64,000 nt of DNA from DAHUZL01 sp035533215. GTDB taxonomy: Bacteria; Chloroflexota; Dormibacteria; Aeolococcales; Bog-877. Under the pieces are notes generated by a model. The model had not been told where the DNA came from, did no database searches, and saw only the letters and a list, made by a program, of their open reading frames with translations. Position 1 is the first letter of the stretch; each line of letters starts with the position of its first letter. This document shows, one piece after another, positions 36,215 to 44,619 of this stretch. Where the stretch lies: NCBI GenBank assembly GCA_035533215.1, contig DATLUG010000005.1:1-64000 (forward strand). Reading direction: 5' to 3'. A program made the translations under genes and the position numbers.

Positions 36215-36961
36215 ATGGCCATCGCACGGGTCCGCCGCTGTCGCACCCTGGCCGACCTCGCGGCCGTGAGCCGGCTCCAGGCGCAGATCTGGCAGAGCCC
36301 GGAGATGGCCGCCCCCAGCTCGCTGCTGCGGGCGATGGCGGACAGCGGCGGCATCGTCCTCCTCGCCACCGTCGCCGGCGAGCCGGTCGGCTTCTGCTTC
36401 GGCTTCACCGGCCGCAGCCGGGACGGCCACAGCTACCACCGCTCCCACGCCGCCGGGTTGCTGCCGCCGGCACAGGGCCAGGGCCTGGGCCGGCGGCTCA
36501 AGCTGGCCCAGCGGCGGGCGGCGCTGGCGATCGGCCTCACCCGGATGGTGTGGACCTTCGACCCCGTCCAGACCCGCAACGCCCACTTCAACCTGCACCG
36601 TCTCGGCGCCATCGCCCGCGGCTACCACGCCGACTACTACGGCGCCCGGGTCGACGCCTTCAACGGCGGCCTCCCCAGCGACCGCCTGGTGGCGGAATGG
36701 TTCCTCGCCGGGCCGGAGCGCCGGGTGGTGGAGGGGCTGCGCCGCCGCCCCGGGCGAGGCGCGCCCGCCGCCGCCGTGCCCATGGACCTCCGGGGGCTGG
36801 CCGCCCGCGATCCCGGGGCCGCCCGCGGCGCCCACCTCGGCCTGCGGCGGGCACTGCGACGGGGCCTCGCCGACGGCCTGGTCCTGGTCGATTTCGATGC
36901 CGGATCGAACCGCTATCGCTTCGCGGCCGCCCCCATCGACGGCCTCCCGCCGCCCCCCTGA
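36215..36961 (+). CDS. GNAT-superfamily acetyltransferase-like protein
   Basis: 248 residues. The acetyl-CoA-binding core is recognisable: VAGEPVGFCFGFTG (beta-4), then AGLLPPAQGQGLGRRLKLAQRR, matching the Q/R-x-x-G-x-G/A loop and helix. After it comes MVWTFDPVQTRNAHFNLHRLGA, typical of a predicted GNAT group of unknown substrate. A C-terminal extension of about 60 residues ends in Pro. The start is set by the -10 box seven bases before it. It is divergent from lepA and convergent with the AAA+ gene. Substrate unknown. Confidence 0.8.
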   Translation: MAIARVRRCRTLADLAAVSRLQAQIWQSPEMAAPSSLLRAMADSGGIVLLATVAGEPVGFCFGFTGRSRDGHSYHRSHAAGLLPPAQGQGLGRRLKLAQRRAALAIGLTRMVWTFDPVQTRNAHFNLHRLGAIARGYHADYYGARVDAFNGGLPSDRLVAEWFLAGPERRVVEGLRRRPGRGAPAAAVPMDLRGLAARDPGAARGAHLGLRRALRRGLADGLVLVDFDAGSNRYRFAAAPIDGLPPPP

Positions 36962-37000
36962 GCCCGACCCGGCCCGCCCGCCGCCCCCTTCCGCCCCTCC

Positions 37001-38434
37001 CTACGCCGGGGACCCGAGCGAGGCGAAGTAGCCGCGGACCGCCTGGTCCAGGCTGGCGGTGGAGAGCACGGGCACCTCACCCTGGTAGCGGGCGCTGTTG
37101 ACGACGTAGTCGACCAGGTCGCGCGGGTGGCACCCGTGCAGGCTCCGCCCGGTGGCCCGGTAGTGGCGCTGGAGGCAGTCCTCCACCACCCGCTCGTCGT
37201 ACCCCAGCCCGCGGTCGCGGCAGACCCGGCGGAGGATCTCTTTGAACTGCGCGTCGGTCGGGTTGGGCACCCCCACCTTGTAGCGGACCCGGCGCAGGAA
37301 GGCCTCGTCGACCAGCTGCTCGGGGTCGAGGTTGGTGGCGAGGATGAGGATCTCGGTGAAGGGCACGGCGACGGTGGTGCCGGCCCGGGCGATGTTGAGG
37401 AAGTCGTAGCCGGCCTCCAGCGGGACGATCAGCCGGTTGAGCAGCTCCCGCGGAGGGATCGGCTGGCGGCCGAAGTCGTCGATGAGGAACAGGCCGCCGT
37501 TGGCCTTGAGCTGGAGCGGAGCCTCGTAGAAGCCGAGGTCGCGGTCGAAGCCGAGGTAGAGCTCGCGGCCGCTCAGCTCCCCGCCCACCCGCACCACCGG
37601 CCGGTGGCAGAGGACCCAGCGGGGATCATGGACGGGCAGCCGGCGGGACACCTGGCGGTGGTGCATGGGGTCGAAGACGCGGATGACTTCGCCGTGGACG
37701 TAGAGGGCGTGGGGGATGAAGATCGGGTGGCCGAGGAGCGCCGCGCACGCCCCCGCCAGCGAGCTCTTGCCGTTGCCCGGCGGCCCGTAGAGGAAGATCG
37801 CCTGGCGCGAGATCAAGCCCGGGCCAAGCTGCTCCAGGACCGACTCCGGCAGCACCAGGCCCTGCAGCACCCCCCGCAGCGAGGCGTCGGTGATGGGGGG
37901 CGACTCGCGGGCCTGGATCCGGGCCAGGTCCACGTACCGGTCCAGCGGCACCGGGGCCGGCCCGGCGTACTGGTTGATGCCCAGGATCTCGCGGGTGCGC
38001 TCCCGCCCGGCGTTGCTGATGAGGTACTGGAGGCCCTCGGCGAAGGTCTCGTGGGCGGCGACCGAGCCGCGCAGCCCGGTGGTGCCGCAGTACCCCTCCT
38101 GGCTGAGGAACTTGAGCACCTCCGCGACCATGGGCCAGGGCAGGCACACCCGGCGGGCCACGTCGCGGCCGAACATGCTGCCGCCGAAGTAGAGGATCTT
38201 GAGGATGAGGTCGCAGACGAAGGAGAACGGCAGCCCCGTCTCCTCCGGCTGGGTGGGCAGGGGGGGGAAGGCAGGGCCGCCGCCCCGCTCGCCGGCCGCG
38301 GGACCGCCGCCCCTGTCGCCGGCCGGGGGGCCGCCGCCCCGCTCGCCGGCGGCAGCCCCGCGGCCGGCCCCGGCGGTGGGGGCGGGCAGGGCCGGCTCGG
38401 TGGGCGCCCGGCCGGGCCCGGCGTCGGGGCTCAC
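37001..38434 (-). CDS. AAA+ ATPase of unknown role
   Basis: 477 residues. A disordered Gly/Pro/Glu N-terminus of about 65 residues contains nine-residue repeats. The next region (PFSFVCDLILKILYFGGSM, ARRVCLPWPMVAEVLKFLS) looks like a winged-helix or adaptor domain. The AAA+ core follows with Walker A LYGPPGNGKSSLAG, Walker B LFLIDDFGRQ, a sensor-like LILATNLDPEQL and the LRRVRYKVGVPNP arginine region. I do not recognise a named family. Relatives occur in soil bacteria, sometimes near pilus genes, but nothing of that kind is here. The start GTG 38432-38434 overlaps the stop of the preceding 111-residue gene. Confidence 0.78.
   Translation of the reverse strand: MSPDAGPGRAPTEPALPAPTAGAGRGAAAGERGGGPPAGDRGGGPAAGERGGGPAFPPLPTQPEETGLPFSFVCDLILKILYFGGSMFGRDVARRVCLPWPMVAEVLKFLSQEGYCGTTGLRGSVAAHETFAEGLQYLISNAGRERTREILGINQYAGPAPVPLDRYVDLARIQARESPPITDASLRGVLQGLVLPESVLEQLGPGLISRQAIFLYGPPGNGKSSLAGACAALLGHPIFIPHALYVHGEVIRVFDPMHHRQVSRRLPVHDPRWVLCHRPVVRVGGELSGRELYLGFDRDLGFYEAPLQLKANGGLFLIDDFGRQPIPPRELLNRLIVPLEAGYDFLNIARAGTTVAVPFTEILILATNLDPEQLVDEAFLRRVRYKVGVPNPTDAQFKEILRRVCRDRGLGYDERVVEDCLQRHYRATGRSLHGCHPRDLVDYVVNSARYQGEVPVLSTASLDQAVRGYFASLGSPA
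38277..38357 (-). repeat. Three 27-bp tandem repeats in the AAA+ gene
   Basis: Copies at 38277-38303, 38304-38330 and 38331-38357 encode GERGGGP/GDRGGGP-type nine-residue units in the disordered N-terminal tail. The period preserves the frame. Confidence 0.85.
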
Positions 38435-38766
38435 GGGCCGACCCCTCGCAGCGCGAGCCAGGCCTCGTCGGGGAGGGCGTAGGCCGCGTCGGGCAGGCGC
38501 TCCAGCCAGGCGAGGGCGGCGCGCTGGCCGCGCAGGTACCCCTTGGCGGTCTCGACCAGGCGATCGCGGCCGCAGGGGTACTCCACCCCCCCCAGCGCCC
38601 GGCGCAGCCGCACCTCCACGGCCGGCCAGGGCGTCCCCAGCTGGTCTCGCCACCCGGCCCCGACCTCGCCCACCTCGATCGCCGTCCGCCGGGGCAGGCC
38701 GGCGGCGCGGCTGGCCAGCCCGATGATGAGCTCGTCCGCGAGCGGGGACCGGGCGTCGTCGACCAC
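38431..38766 (-). CDS. Small conserved-looking protein of unknown function
   Basis: 111 residues, not recognised. The protein is a mix of helices and short strands (DELIIGLASRAAGLPRRTAI, then PWPAVEVRLRRALGGVEYP), ending DEAWLALRGVGP. There is no membrane segment or metal motif. The GTG start at 38764-38766 is preferred over an upstream TTG because a TAGACT box lies exactly seven bases before it. It overlaps the AAA+ ATPase gene at a GTGA junction, so the two proteins probably act together, perhaps as ATPase and partner. Confidence 0.65.
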   Translation of the reverse strand: MVDDARSPLADELIIGLASRAAGLPRRTAIEVGEVGAGWRDQLGTPWPAVEVRLRRALGGVEYPCGRDRLVETAKGYLRGQRAALAWLERLPDAAYALPDEAWLALRGVGP

Positions 38767-38773
38767 CACCCCG

Positions 38774-38779
38774 AGTCTA
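38774..38779 (-). promoter_or_regulatory. Leaderless promoter of the 111-residue gene and AAA+ ATPase
   Basis: TAGACT on the minus strand, seven bases, then GTG. It defines both the start codon and the first gene of this two-gene operon. Confidence 0.65.
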
Positions 38780-38976
38780 CGCAAACGTCGGCGGCGACCC
38801 GGGTCCCACCGGGTGGGAGGACGGTCCCGAGCCGCGCGCCGACCGCCCCACCGTAGCAGCGGTGAAGGGCGCTGACCGACCCGCCAGGGTGCTGTGACGA
38901 CCTCGCCACCCGGCGCGACCGCCCCGTCGCCGCCCTCGTCAGGCGAGCGGGGCCGGGGTGCCGGCTCGCCCGCGCC

Positions 38977-40005
38977 TCAGTCCCCCCCGGCGAGCTGGCG
39001 GAGGGTCGCGCCGATGTCGCGGGGGCGCAGGCCGGGCCCCTGGCGGACGCGGTGGGCGAGCACCATCGGCGCCACCGCCGCGACCTCCCCGACCCCGGCG
39101 CGCGGCAGGCCCCGGAGCGCCGCGACCGCCTGGGCGGCCCGCCGCGCGACCAGGTCGGCGCGGTGGCCGTCCACCTCCAGCTGGATGGCCAGGTGGGCGA
39201 TCAGCTCCAGCACCGACCGGTCGATCGCCACCCGCTCCAGGTGACCGATCGCCCGCTCGATCCGCTCCGCCTCGGCCGCCTCCCGGTCGGCATAGGCGGC
39301 CCGGAACGCCTCCGGGTCGGCCTCGAACTGCTCCCGCCGGCAGACGATCTCGACCCGCTCGGCGACGTCTCGGATCCCGGTCACGTCCACGCAGAGACCG
39401 AAGCGGTCGAGCAGCTGGGGGCGAAGCTCGCCCTCCTCCGGATTCATGGTGCCGACCAGGATGAATCGGGCCGGGTGCCACACCGAGATCCCCTCGCGCT
39501 CGACCAGGTTCACCCCCATCGCCGCGGCGTCGAGGAGGACGTCGACGATGTGGTCGTCGAGCAGGTTGACCTCGTCCACGTAGAGGATCTGGCGATTGGC
39601 CTCGGCCAGGACCCCGGCCTCGAACCGCCGCTGCCCGGACTGGATCGCCGCCTCCAGGTCGATGGTGCCGACGACCCGATCCTCGGAGGCGTTGATCGGG
39701 AGCTCGACCACCCGCATCCGCCGGCGGGCCACCGGCAGCGTCTCCCCACGGAGGGCCCGCTGCTGGCAGGTGGCGCAGCGTCCGTCGCCGGCGGGCGGGC
39801 AGTGGTAGGGACAGTCGGCGACGACCTCCAGCTCCGGCAGGAGCCGGGCCAGCGCCCGCACCGCGGTGGACTTGGCCGTCCCCTTCTCGCCCCGGATCAG
39901 GACCCCGCCGATGGCGGGGTCGATGGCGTTGAGGGTGAGGGCGAGGCGCATCGGCTCCTGGCCCACCAGGGCGGTGAAGGGGTAGAGGGGCTGGCGCTCG
40001 CTCAC
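38977..40005 (-). CDS. Magnesium/cobalt chelatase ATPase subunit (ChlI/BchI-like)
   Basis: 342-residue AAA+ protein of the chelatase I-subunit type. FTALVGQEPMRLALTL precedes Walker A GEKGTAKSTAVRAL. A cysteine cluster DCPYHC...CATC follows. The chelatase-specific hairpin and Walker B are ILYVDEVNLLDD, then FILVGTMNPEEGELRPQLL and DRFGLCVDV (Arg finger region). The start GTG 40003-40005 has a GGGAG Shine-Dalgarno. It lies downstream of the D-like subunit gene and should form a mixed ring with it. No large H/CobN subunit is in the window, so the metal and tetrapyrrole, or even a chelatase role, are unproven. Confidence 0.85.
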   Translation of the reverse strand: MSERQPLYPFTALVGQEPMRLALTLNAIDPAIGGVLIRGEKGTAKSTAVRALARLLPELEVVADCPYHCPPAGDGRCATCQQRALRGETLPVARRRMRVVELPINASEDRVVGTIDLEAAIQSGQRRFEAGVLAEANRQILYVDEVNLLDDHIVDVLLDAAAMGVNLVEREGISVWHPARFILVGTMNPEEGELRPQLLDRFGLCVDVTGIRDVAERVEIVCRREQFEADPEAFRAAYADREAAEAERIERAIGHLERVAIDRSVLELIAHLAIQLEVDGHRADLVARRAAQAVAALRGLPRAGVGEVAAVAPMVLAHRVRQGPGLRPRDIGATLRQLAGGD

Positions 40006-40057
40006 CGCGTGATTCTCCCAGAGCGCCGGCGCCGGTCGGCGCCCGGGCCGACCCGGG

Positions 40058-42235
40058 TCAGGGCCGGAGGGCCTGGCTCACGGTGCCGAGGATGCTCTGC
40101 TCGGAGAGGTCGTAGAGGCCGTAGGAGCGGGCCCCCAGACGTTCGGCCAGGTCGGCACAGGCGTTGAAGCTGTAGCCGGCGAAGAGCGCTGCCGCCGGCG
40201 CCGGCGGCAGCGGCTCTCCGGGCGGCCGGTGGTTGCGGGCGGAGTCGATCACCACCGACCGGATCCCGGCGCGGTGGATCTGGGCGGCGGCACGCTGGGC
40301 CTCCAGCAGGGGCTCGTCCCCGAAGCAGCTGATATTGCCCCGGCCGTCGGTGATCAGGACCAGCAGCGGCAGCACCCCGGGGTCGCGCCGCTTCTCGGTC
40401 TCGACCAGGTGGAGGGCGGTGAGGAGCCCGTGGGTCAGTGGGGTCGTCCCCCCCACCCCGAGGCCCGCCAGCTGGCGCTCGGCGAGGTCCACGCTGCCGG
40501 TCGGACGGAGCACCACCCGGGCGGTTCGCCCCGAGAAGACCACCAGCGCCACCCGGTCGCGGCGCACGTAGGCGTCCTCCAGGAGGGCGAGCACCGCCCC
40601 CTTGGTGGCCTCCATCCGCTGCTCGGCGTCCATGCTGGCGGAGGCGTCGACGACGAAGACGATGCAGTGGCCGATCCGGCGCTGGCGCACCTTCTCCCGC
40701 AGATCGTGGCGGCGCAGGTGGAGGCGCTCCGGACCGTCGGGAGCGGGGTCGCGGGCGGCCGCGGCCGCCCGCCGATCGAGCTGGTGGGGGGCCGCGGCGC
40801 GCAGGGTCGCGTCGAGGGCGAGGTCCTGCGGCTTCTCCACGATCGTCGCCCGCACGTACCGTCCCCGGCGGCTGCCGGAGGGCACCGGCGTCCTCCGCCC
40901 CGGGGCCCGCCGCGTCCGGCGCTCCCGGGGGAGCTGGAGGCGGCGCACCCGGAACGGCGGCGGGGGCGCCTCCGCCTCGACCGGCGCCCCCTCGGGCCCG
41001 GACGCCTCGGCCGTCCCGGCGGCCTGGCTGCCGGCCCCCGCCGCGCTCTCGGCGCCCGCCGACGCCTGCGACACGGACGCCCCGGTGCGCTGGTCCTGGC
41101 CGGCGGGATCGGCGGAGGCGGTGGCCTCCCGGGCCTCGCCGTCCTGGCGGTCGCCGGCTGCGGGCGGCGCCTCGGCGACCGGGGCCGCCGCCGACCCGTG
41201 GCCGTCGGGCGGACGTCGCCGATGGACGAGCACGAACTCCGAGACGGCGGCGAGATCCTGGGTCGTGACGGTGAGCCGGGGGTCGGCGGGGGCGGGGCCG
41301 CGCGCCTCCGGGGTCGCCGCCGCCCGCAGGGCGCACCAGGTGCGCGCCGCCCGGACGAGGAGGAGGTCCGCGCGGTGTCCGCGCACCTGCTCCGCGACCG
41401 CGAGGGCCGAGGCCAGCCGGAGCTCCGCCGGGCCCGCCTCGGTGCGCGGCAGGAGCGCCCGGGCCCGCCGCACCGTCGCCGCCAGCCGTCGGTCGGCCCC
41501 GGCGGCGGCCTGGTCGACCGGGCCGTCCCGTCCCGGGTGCCGCTCGATCACCGCCACCCGGAGCGCGGGGTCGCGCAGCCCGCGCACGTCGACGCAGAGG
41601 CCGAAGCGGTCGAGCAGCTGCGGCCGCAGGTCGCCCTCCTCGGGGTTCATGGTCCCGACCAGGACGAAGGCGGACGGGTGGACGATCGACACCCCCTCAC
41701 GCTCGACGATGTTGACGCCGCTCTGGGCGACGTCGAGGAGGACGTCGACGCAGCCGTCGTCGAGCAGGTTGACCTCGTCGACGTAGAGGACCTGGCGGTT
41801 GGCGTCGGCGAGGACCCCGGGCTGGTAGCGACGACGTCCGCTCCGGATCGCGGCCTCGAAATCGATCGTCCCGACCAGGCGGTCGAGGGTCGCTCCCACC
41901 GGCAGCTCCACCACCCGGGGCACCATCCGGGTCCGTGGCAGCTGGCCGCCGTCGGCGCGGCGCCGCTCGCACGTGGGGCACCACGGCCCCGTGGACGGAT
42001 GGCAGTGGAAGGGACAGCCGGCGACCACCGTGATGGCTGGCAGCAGCCGGGCGAGGGCGCGCACCGCGGTCGACTTGGCGGTCCCCCGCTCCCCCCGGAG
42101 CAGAAGCCCGCCGAGGCCGGGGTTGACCGCGCAGAGGAGGAGGGCGGAGCGCATCGCCTCCTGCCCGACCAGGGCCGAGAACGCCAGGCCCGCGAACGGC
42201 GGCGGGAGCTCCGGGCCGGCCGGAGCGGCGCTCAC
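40058..42235 (-). CDS. Chelatase D-like protein: AAA+ domain plus VWA domain
   Basis: 725 residues. The N-terminal AAA+ domain (about 1-300) closely parallels the neighbouring I subunit: FSALVGQEAMRSALLL, an intact Walker A GERGTAKSTAVRAL, the Cys cluster GCPFHC...CPTC, VLYVDEVNLLDD and TMNPEEGDLRPQLL. A long Ala/Pro/Glu-rich linker follows (about 380-500). The C-terminal VWA domain has the metal-adhesion motif VVDASASMDA and ITDGRGN. An intact Walker A is unlike many ChlD subunits, which are degenerate. The start GTG 42233-42235 overlaps the stop of the 161-residue gene. Cobalt or magnesium insertion is inferred from family only. Confidence 0.83.
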   Translation of the reverse strand: MSAAPAGPELPPPFAGLAFSALVGQEAMRSALLLCAVNPGLGGLLLRGERGTAKSTAVRALARLLPAITVVAGCPFHCHPSTGPWCPTCERRRADGGQLPRTRMVPRVVELPVGATLDRLVGTIDFEAAIRSGRRRYQPGVLADANRQVLYVDEVNLLDDGCVDVLLDVAQSGVNIVEREGVSIVHPSAFVLVGTMNPEEGDLRPQLLDRFGLCVDVRGLRDPALRVAVIERHPGRDGPVDQAAAGADRRLAATVRRARALLPRTEAGPAELRLASALAVAEQVRGHRADLLLVRAARTWCALRAAATPEARGPAPADPRLTVTTQDLAAVSEFVLVHRRRPPDGHGSAAAPVAEAPPAAGDRQDGEAREATASADPAGQDQRTGASVSQASAGAESAAGAGSQAAGTAEASGPEGAPVEAEAPPPPFRVRRLQLPRERRTRRAPGRRTPVPSGSRRGRYVRATIVEKPQDLALDATLRAAAPHQLDRRAAAAARDPAPDGPERLHLRRHDLREKVRQRRIGHCIVFVVDASASMDAEQRMEATKGAVLALLEDAYVRRDRVALVVFSGRTARVVLRPTGSVDLAERQLAGLGVGGTTPLTHGLLTALHLVETEKRRDPGVLPLLVLITDGRGNISCFGDEPLLEAQRAAAQIHRAGIRSVVIDSARNHRPPGEPLPPAPAAALFAGYSFNACADLAERLGARSYGLYDLSEQSILGTVSQALRP

Positions 42236-42717
42236 CGCAGCGCCCCGCCGGCGACCCGGCCGCTCGCCAGCTCGTCGACCAGCGCCGACGCCAGGTCCCC
42301 CGGGAGGGTGACCTCCAGGGGCAGCTCGCCGGTGCCCGCCCCGAGGCGGAGTCGGACCGGTGCGCCGTCGAGGACGGCGGCGCACCGCACCGGCGACATC
42401 GGAAGGTGGACCCAGGCCACCGCGGCGCCATCGGCCGCGGGTCCGGCGGCGACCACGGTGGTCCCTCTCGTGCAGTGGTCGCCGACCCACAGCTCGAGCG
42501 GCGGCAGCGGCCGGGGTGGATCGGCCGCGGCGCCGCCGTCGACGAAGAGGAGGGCGAGCAGCCCCTGGCCGCGCGAGCCCCCCCGGTCCGGCACCACGCC
42601 CCAGCCCGCCACCGAGGCCGGAGTCTCGAGACGGAGGGAGATCCCGTCACCGCAGCGGAGGCGCCGCCGCGCCGCGTCGGCCGCCGCTCCCGGCGGATCG
42701 GGCAAGGGGACTCCCAT
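42232..42717 (-). CDS. Hypothetical protein upstream of the chelatase pair
   Basis: 161 residues, not recognised. Visible features are a beta-rich middle (LPPLELWVGDHCTRGTTVV, VAWVHLPMSPVRCAAVLDG) and a C-terminal helix (SALVDELASGRVAGGALR). It has no membrane segment. The ATG at 42715-42717 has a TACAGT box six bases upstream. It overlaps the D-like gene at a GTGA junction, so it opens a three-gene unit with the two chelatase-type ATPases and may be an accessory to them. Confidence 0.6.
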   Translation of the reverse strand: MGVPLPDPPGAAADAARRRLRCGDGISLRLETPASVAGWGVVPDRGGSRGQGLLALLFVDGGAAADPPRPLPPLELWVGDHCTRGTTVVAAGPAADGAAVAWVHLPMSPVRCAAVLDGAPVRLRLGAGTGELPLEVTLPGDLASALVDELASGRVAGGALR

Positions 42718-42723
42718 CTCGCC

Positions 42724-42733
42724 ACTGTATCCT
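42724..42733. promoter_or_regulatory. Overlapping divergent -10 boxes
   Basis: Minus strand TACAGT at 42724-42729 (six bases before the 161-residue gene) and plus strand TATCCT at 42728-42733 (for the F420 reductase gene) share two bases. RNA polymerase could serve only one direction at a time. Confidence 0.55.
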
Positions 42734-42780
42734 GCTGCCGCCGCGGCCCCCGCGGCCGCCGACCGCGTCTGCCCGAGGCC

Positions 42781-43842
42781 ATGCCGGACACGATTCTCGC
42801 CTCCCCGATCGCGATCCTCGGCGGGACCGGGCCGCTCGGGCGCGGCCTCGCGGTGCGATGGGCCCGCAGCGGCCAGCCGGTCGTGGTGGGGTCGCGCGAC
42901 GGGACGCGGGCACGAGCCCTCGCGTTGGAAGTGGCCGAGCTCGCCGGCCCGTCGTCCGCCCCGGTCGACGGGGCAGCCAACGCGAAGGCGGCGGCCGGGG
43001 CCCAGGTGGTCTGCGTCGCGGTCCCGTACGGGGCGCAGGCGGACCTGGCCCGGGCGCTCGCGCCCGCGCTGCACGGCCGGGTGCTGATCGCCACCGCGGT
43101 CCCGATGCAGTTCGTCGATGGCTCGCCGGTGCCGGTGTCGGTGCCGGCGGGCTCGGCCGCGGCCGAGCTGGCGCAGCTCTGCCCGGGGGCGCGGGTGGTG
43201 GCCGCGCTCCACACGGTGAGCGCCCGCCACCTCCTCGGACCGGCGCCGGCGCTCCAGGAGGACGTCCTCGTGACCGGCGACGACCCCGAGGCGCGCGCCC
43301 TCGTCGTGGGCCTGGTCGGGCGGATCGCGGGGCTGCGGGGGCTCGACGCCGGACCCTTGGTGGGCGCGGCCGCGACCGAGCGGCTGACGCCGATCCTGCT
43401 CGGGCTCAACCGGCGCCACCGGGCCGAACTGGGGCTGCGACTCAGCGGCCTGCCCGAACCCCACCTGGCGGTGGCCGCCGCCTGGACCGAGGCCTACCGG
43501 CGGGCCTGGCGGGCGGGCGACTGGGCGGCGGCGGCGGCGCTCTTCACCCCCGACTGCGTCTACCGCAGCCACCCCCTGCGCCCGCTCACCGACGCCCGCG
43601 CCTACACCGAGCGGGCGTTCACCGACGCGACCGTGATCGACTGCCGGTTCGGCCGCCCGATCGTGGCGGGGCCGGACGTCGCGGTGGAGTACTGGGCGGT
43701 GGTCCGGGAGGCGGGCACGACCTCGACCCTCTTCGGCTGCGACCGCCTCCGGCTCACCCCCGACGGCCTGTGCGCGATGCTGCGCGACACCTGGGCCATG
43801 GCCGATGGCCATCACGAGCCGCAGGAGGGTTGGGGAGAGTGA
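42781..43842 (+). CDS. NADPH:F420 oxidoreductase fused to a SnoaL-like domain
   Basis: 353 residues. The first 220 form an NpdG/FNO-type reductase that passes hydride between NADP(H) and coenzyme F420: PIAILGGTGPLGRGLAVRWA, VVGSRDGTRA (NADP phosphate site), VVCVAVPYGAQADL and GLRGLDAGPLVGAAATERL. About 125 further residues (ampler than a tail) look like a SnoaL/NTF2-like fold: WTEAYRRAWRAGDWAAAAAL, then FTPDCVYRSHPLRP and VEYWAVVREAG. FNO enzymes normally end soon after the first part, so this is an unusual fusion. The ATG at 42781 has GAGG close upstream. The domain may bind an F420-dependent substrate (inference). Confidence 0.82.
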   Translation: MPDTILASPIAILGGTGPLGRGLAVRWARSGQPVVVGSRDGTRARALALEVAELAGPSSAPVDGAANAKAAAGAQVVCVAVPYGAQADLARALAPALHGRVLIATAVPMQFVDGSPVPVSVPAGSAAAELAQLCPGARVVAALHTVSARHLLGPAPALQEDVLVTGDDPEARALVVGLVGRIAGLRGLDAGPLVGAAATERLTPILLGLNRRHRAELGLRLSGLPEPHLAVAAAWTEAYRRAWRAGDWAAAAALFTPDCVYRSHPLRPLTDARAYTERAFTDATVIDCRFGRPIVAGPDVAVEYWAVVREAGTTSTLFGCDRLRLTPDGLCAMLRDTWAMADGHHEPQEGWGE

Positions 43843-43899
43843 CGGCCGCTGGTCAGGAAGGGGTGGCTCCGGCGCGCCCACGGTGGGCGGCGCCGGCGC

Positions 43900-44157
43900 T
43901 CACGCCGAGCTGGTCCCGGCAGCGGCGATCGCGCCGTCCCGCTGACCGCGCCCGGCTCGCTGGCGAAGCAGGTCGCGCTCGCGGCGGTTGTGGGTGAGCT
44001 GGGCCGCGCGCCGGTACTCGGTGCGGGCCTCCTCCGGGCGGCCCAGCTTCTCCAGCCGGCCTGGGCGCACGCTGGGCAGGAGGTGATGGCCGCGCGGCCG
44101 TGGCTCCGCGGCCACGGCCGCGACCAGCTCCGGCCCCACCGCCGGGCCCCACGCCAT
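43900..44157 (-). pseudogene. C-terminal fragment of an ECF42-type sigma factor
   Basis: 85 codons reading GPAVGPELVAAVAAEPRPRG, HHLLPSVRPGRLEKLGRPEE and EYRRAAQLTHNRRERDLLRQ. This is the end of the TPR-like C-terminal domain characteristic of ECF42 (DUF6596) sigma factors. An in-frame stop lies immediately upstream of the first Met. The matching N-terminus is found 2.1 kb away at 46233-46328 on the same strand. Confidence 0.7.
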
Positions 44158-44272
44158 CGGTCATGCGGGCGTCAGGGCTGCCCCGGCCGCGGCGAGGCGG
44201 GGGGCGGGGGCGGCTGTGGCGGGACCCTCCGGTGGGACGCGGGTGAGCGCAGAGGTCCCCCGCCGGGCGGGA

Positions 44273-44613
44273 GTGACACCGTCACGTCGACCGTCACAGA
44301 GCCGCTCTCGGTCCAGGTCGGTCCCCACGGCCGGGTGGTGATCCCGGTTGCGATGCGCCGGGAACTGGGGCTCGACATGGGCAGCGAGCTCGGAGCCCAG
44401 GTCGAGGGTGGTCGGGTCGTCGTGGAGGACCGCCTGGCCAACCTCCGACGCTGGCGCGATGCCTGGCGGGCCGTCCTGGGTCACCGCTCGCTGGCCGATG
44501 AGTTGGTCGCCGAGCGCCGAGCCGAGGCTTCGCTGGAGGAGGCTGAGGCGAGCGGTGACCCCGACGCGACCGCACCAGCCCCCGGGGCCCTCCGTCGCGC
44601 CGCCGGCGGCTGA
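44273..44613 (+). pseudogene. AbrB/VapB-type antitoxin gene with a disrupted start
   Basis: The frame encodes LSVQVGPHGRVVIPVAMRRE, LGLDMGSELGAQVEGGRVVV and a helical tail, a SpoVT/AbrB-fold antitoxin. No start codon exists in frame close to the domain. A GTG at 44273 is two bases out of frame; removing one AC from the ACAC at 44276-44279 would restore it. The protein is otherwise intact to its TGA at 44611. It may be untranslated. Confidence 0.65.
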
Positions 44614-44619
44614 GCGGGA

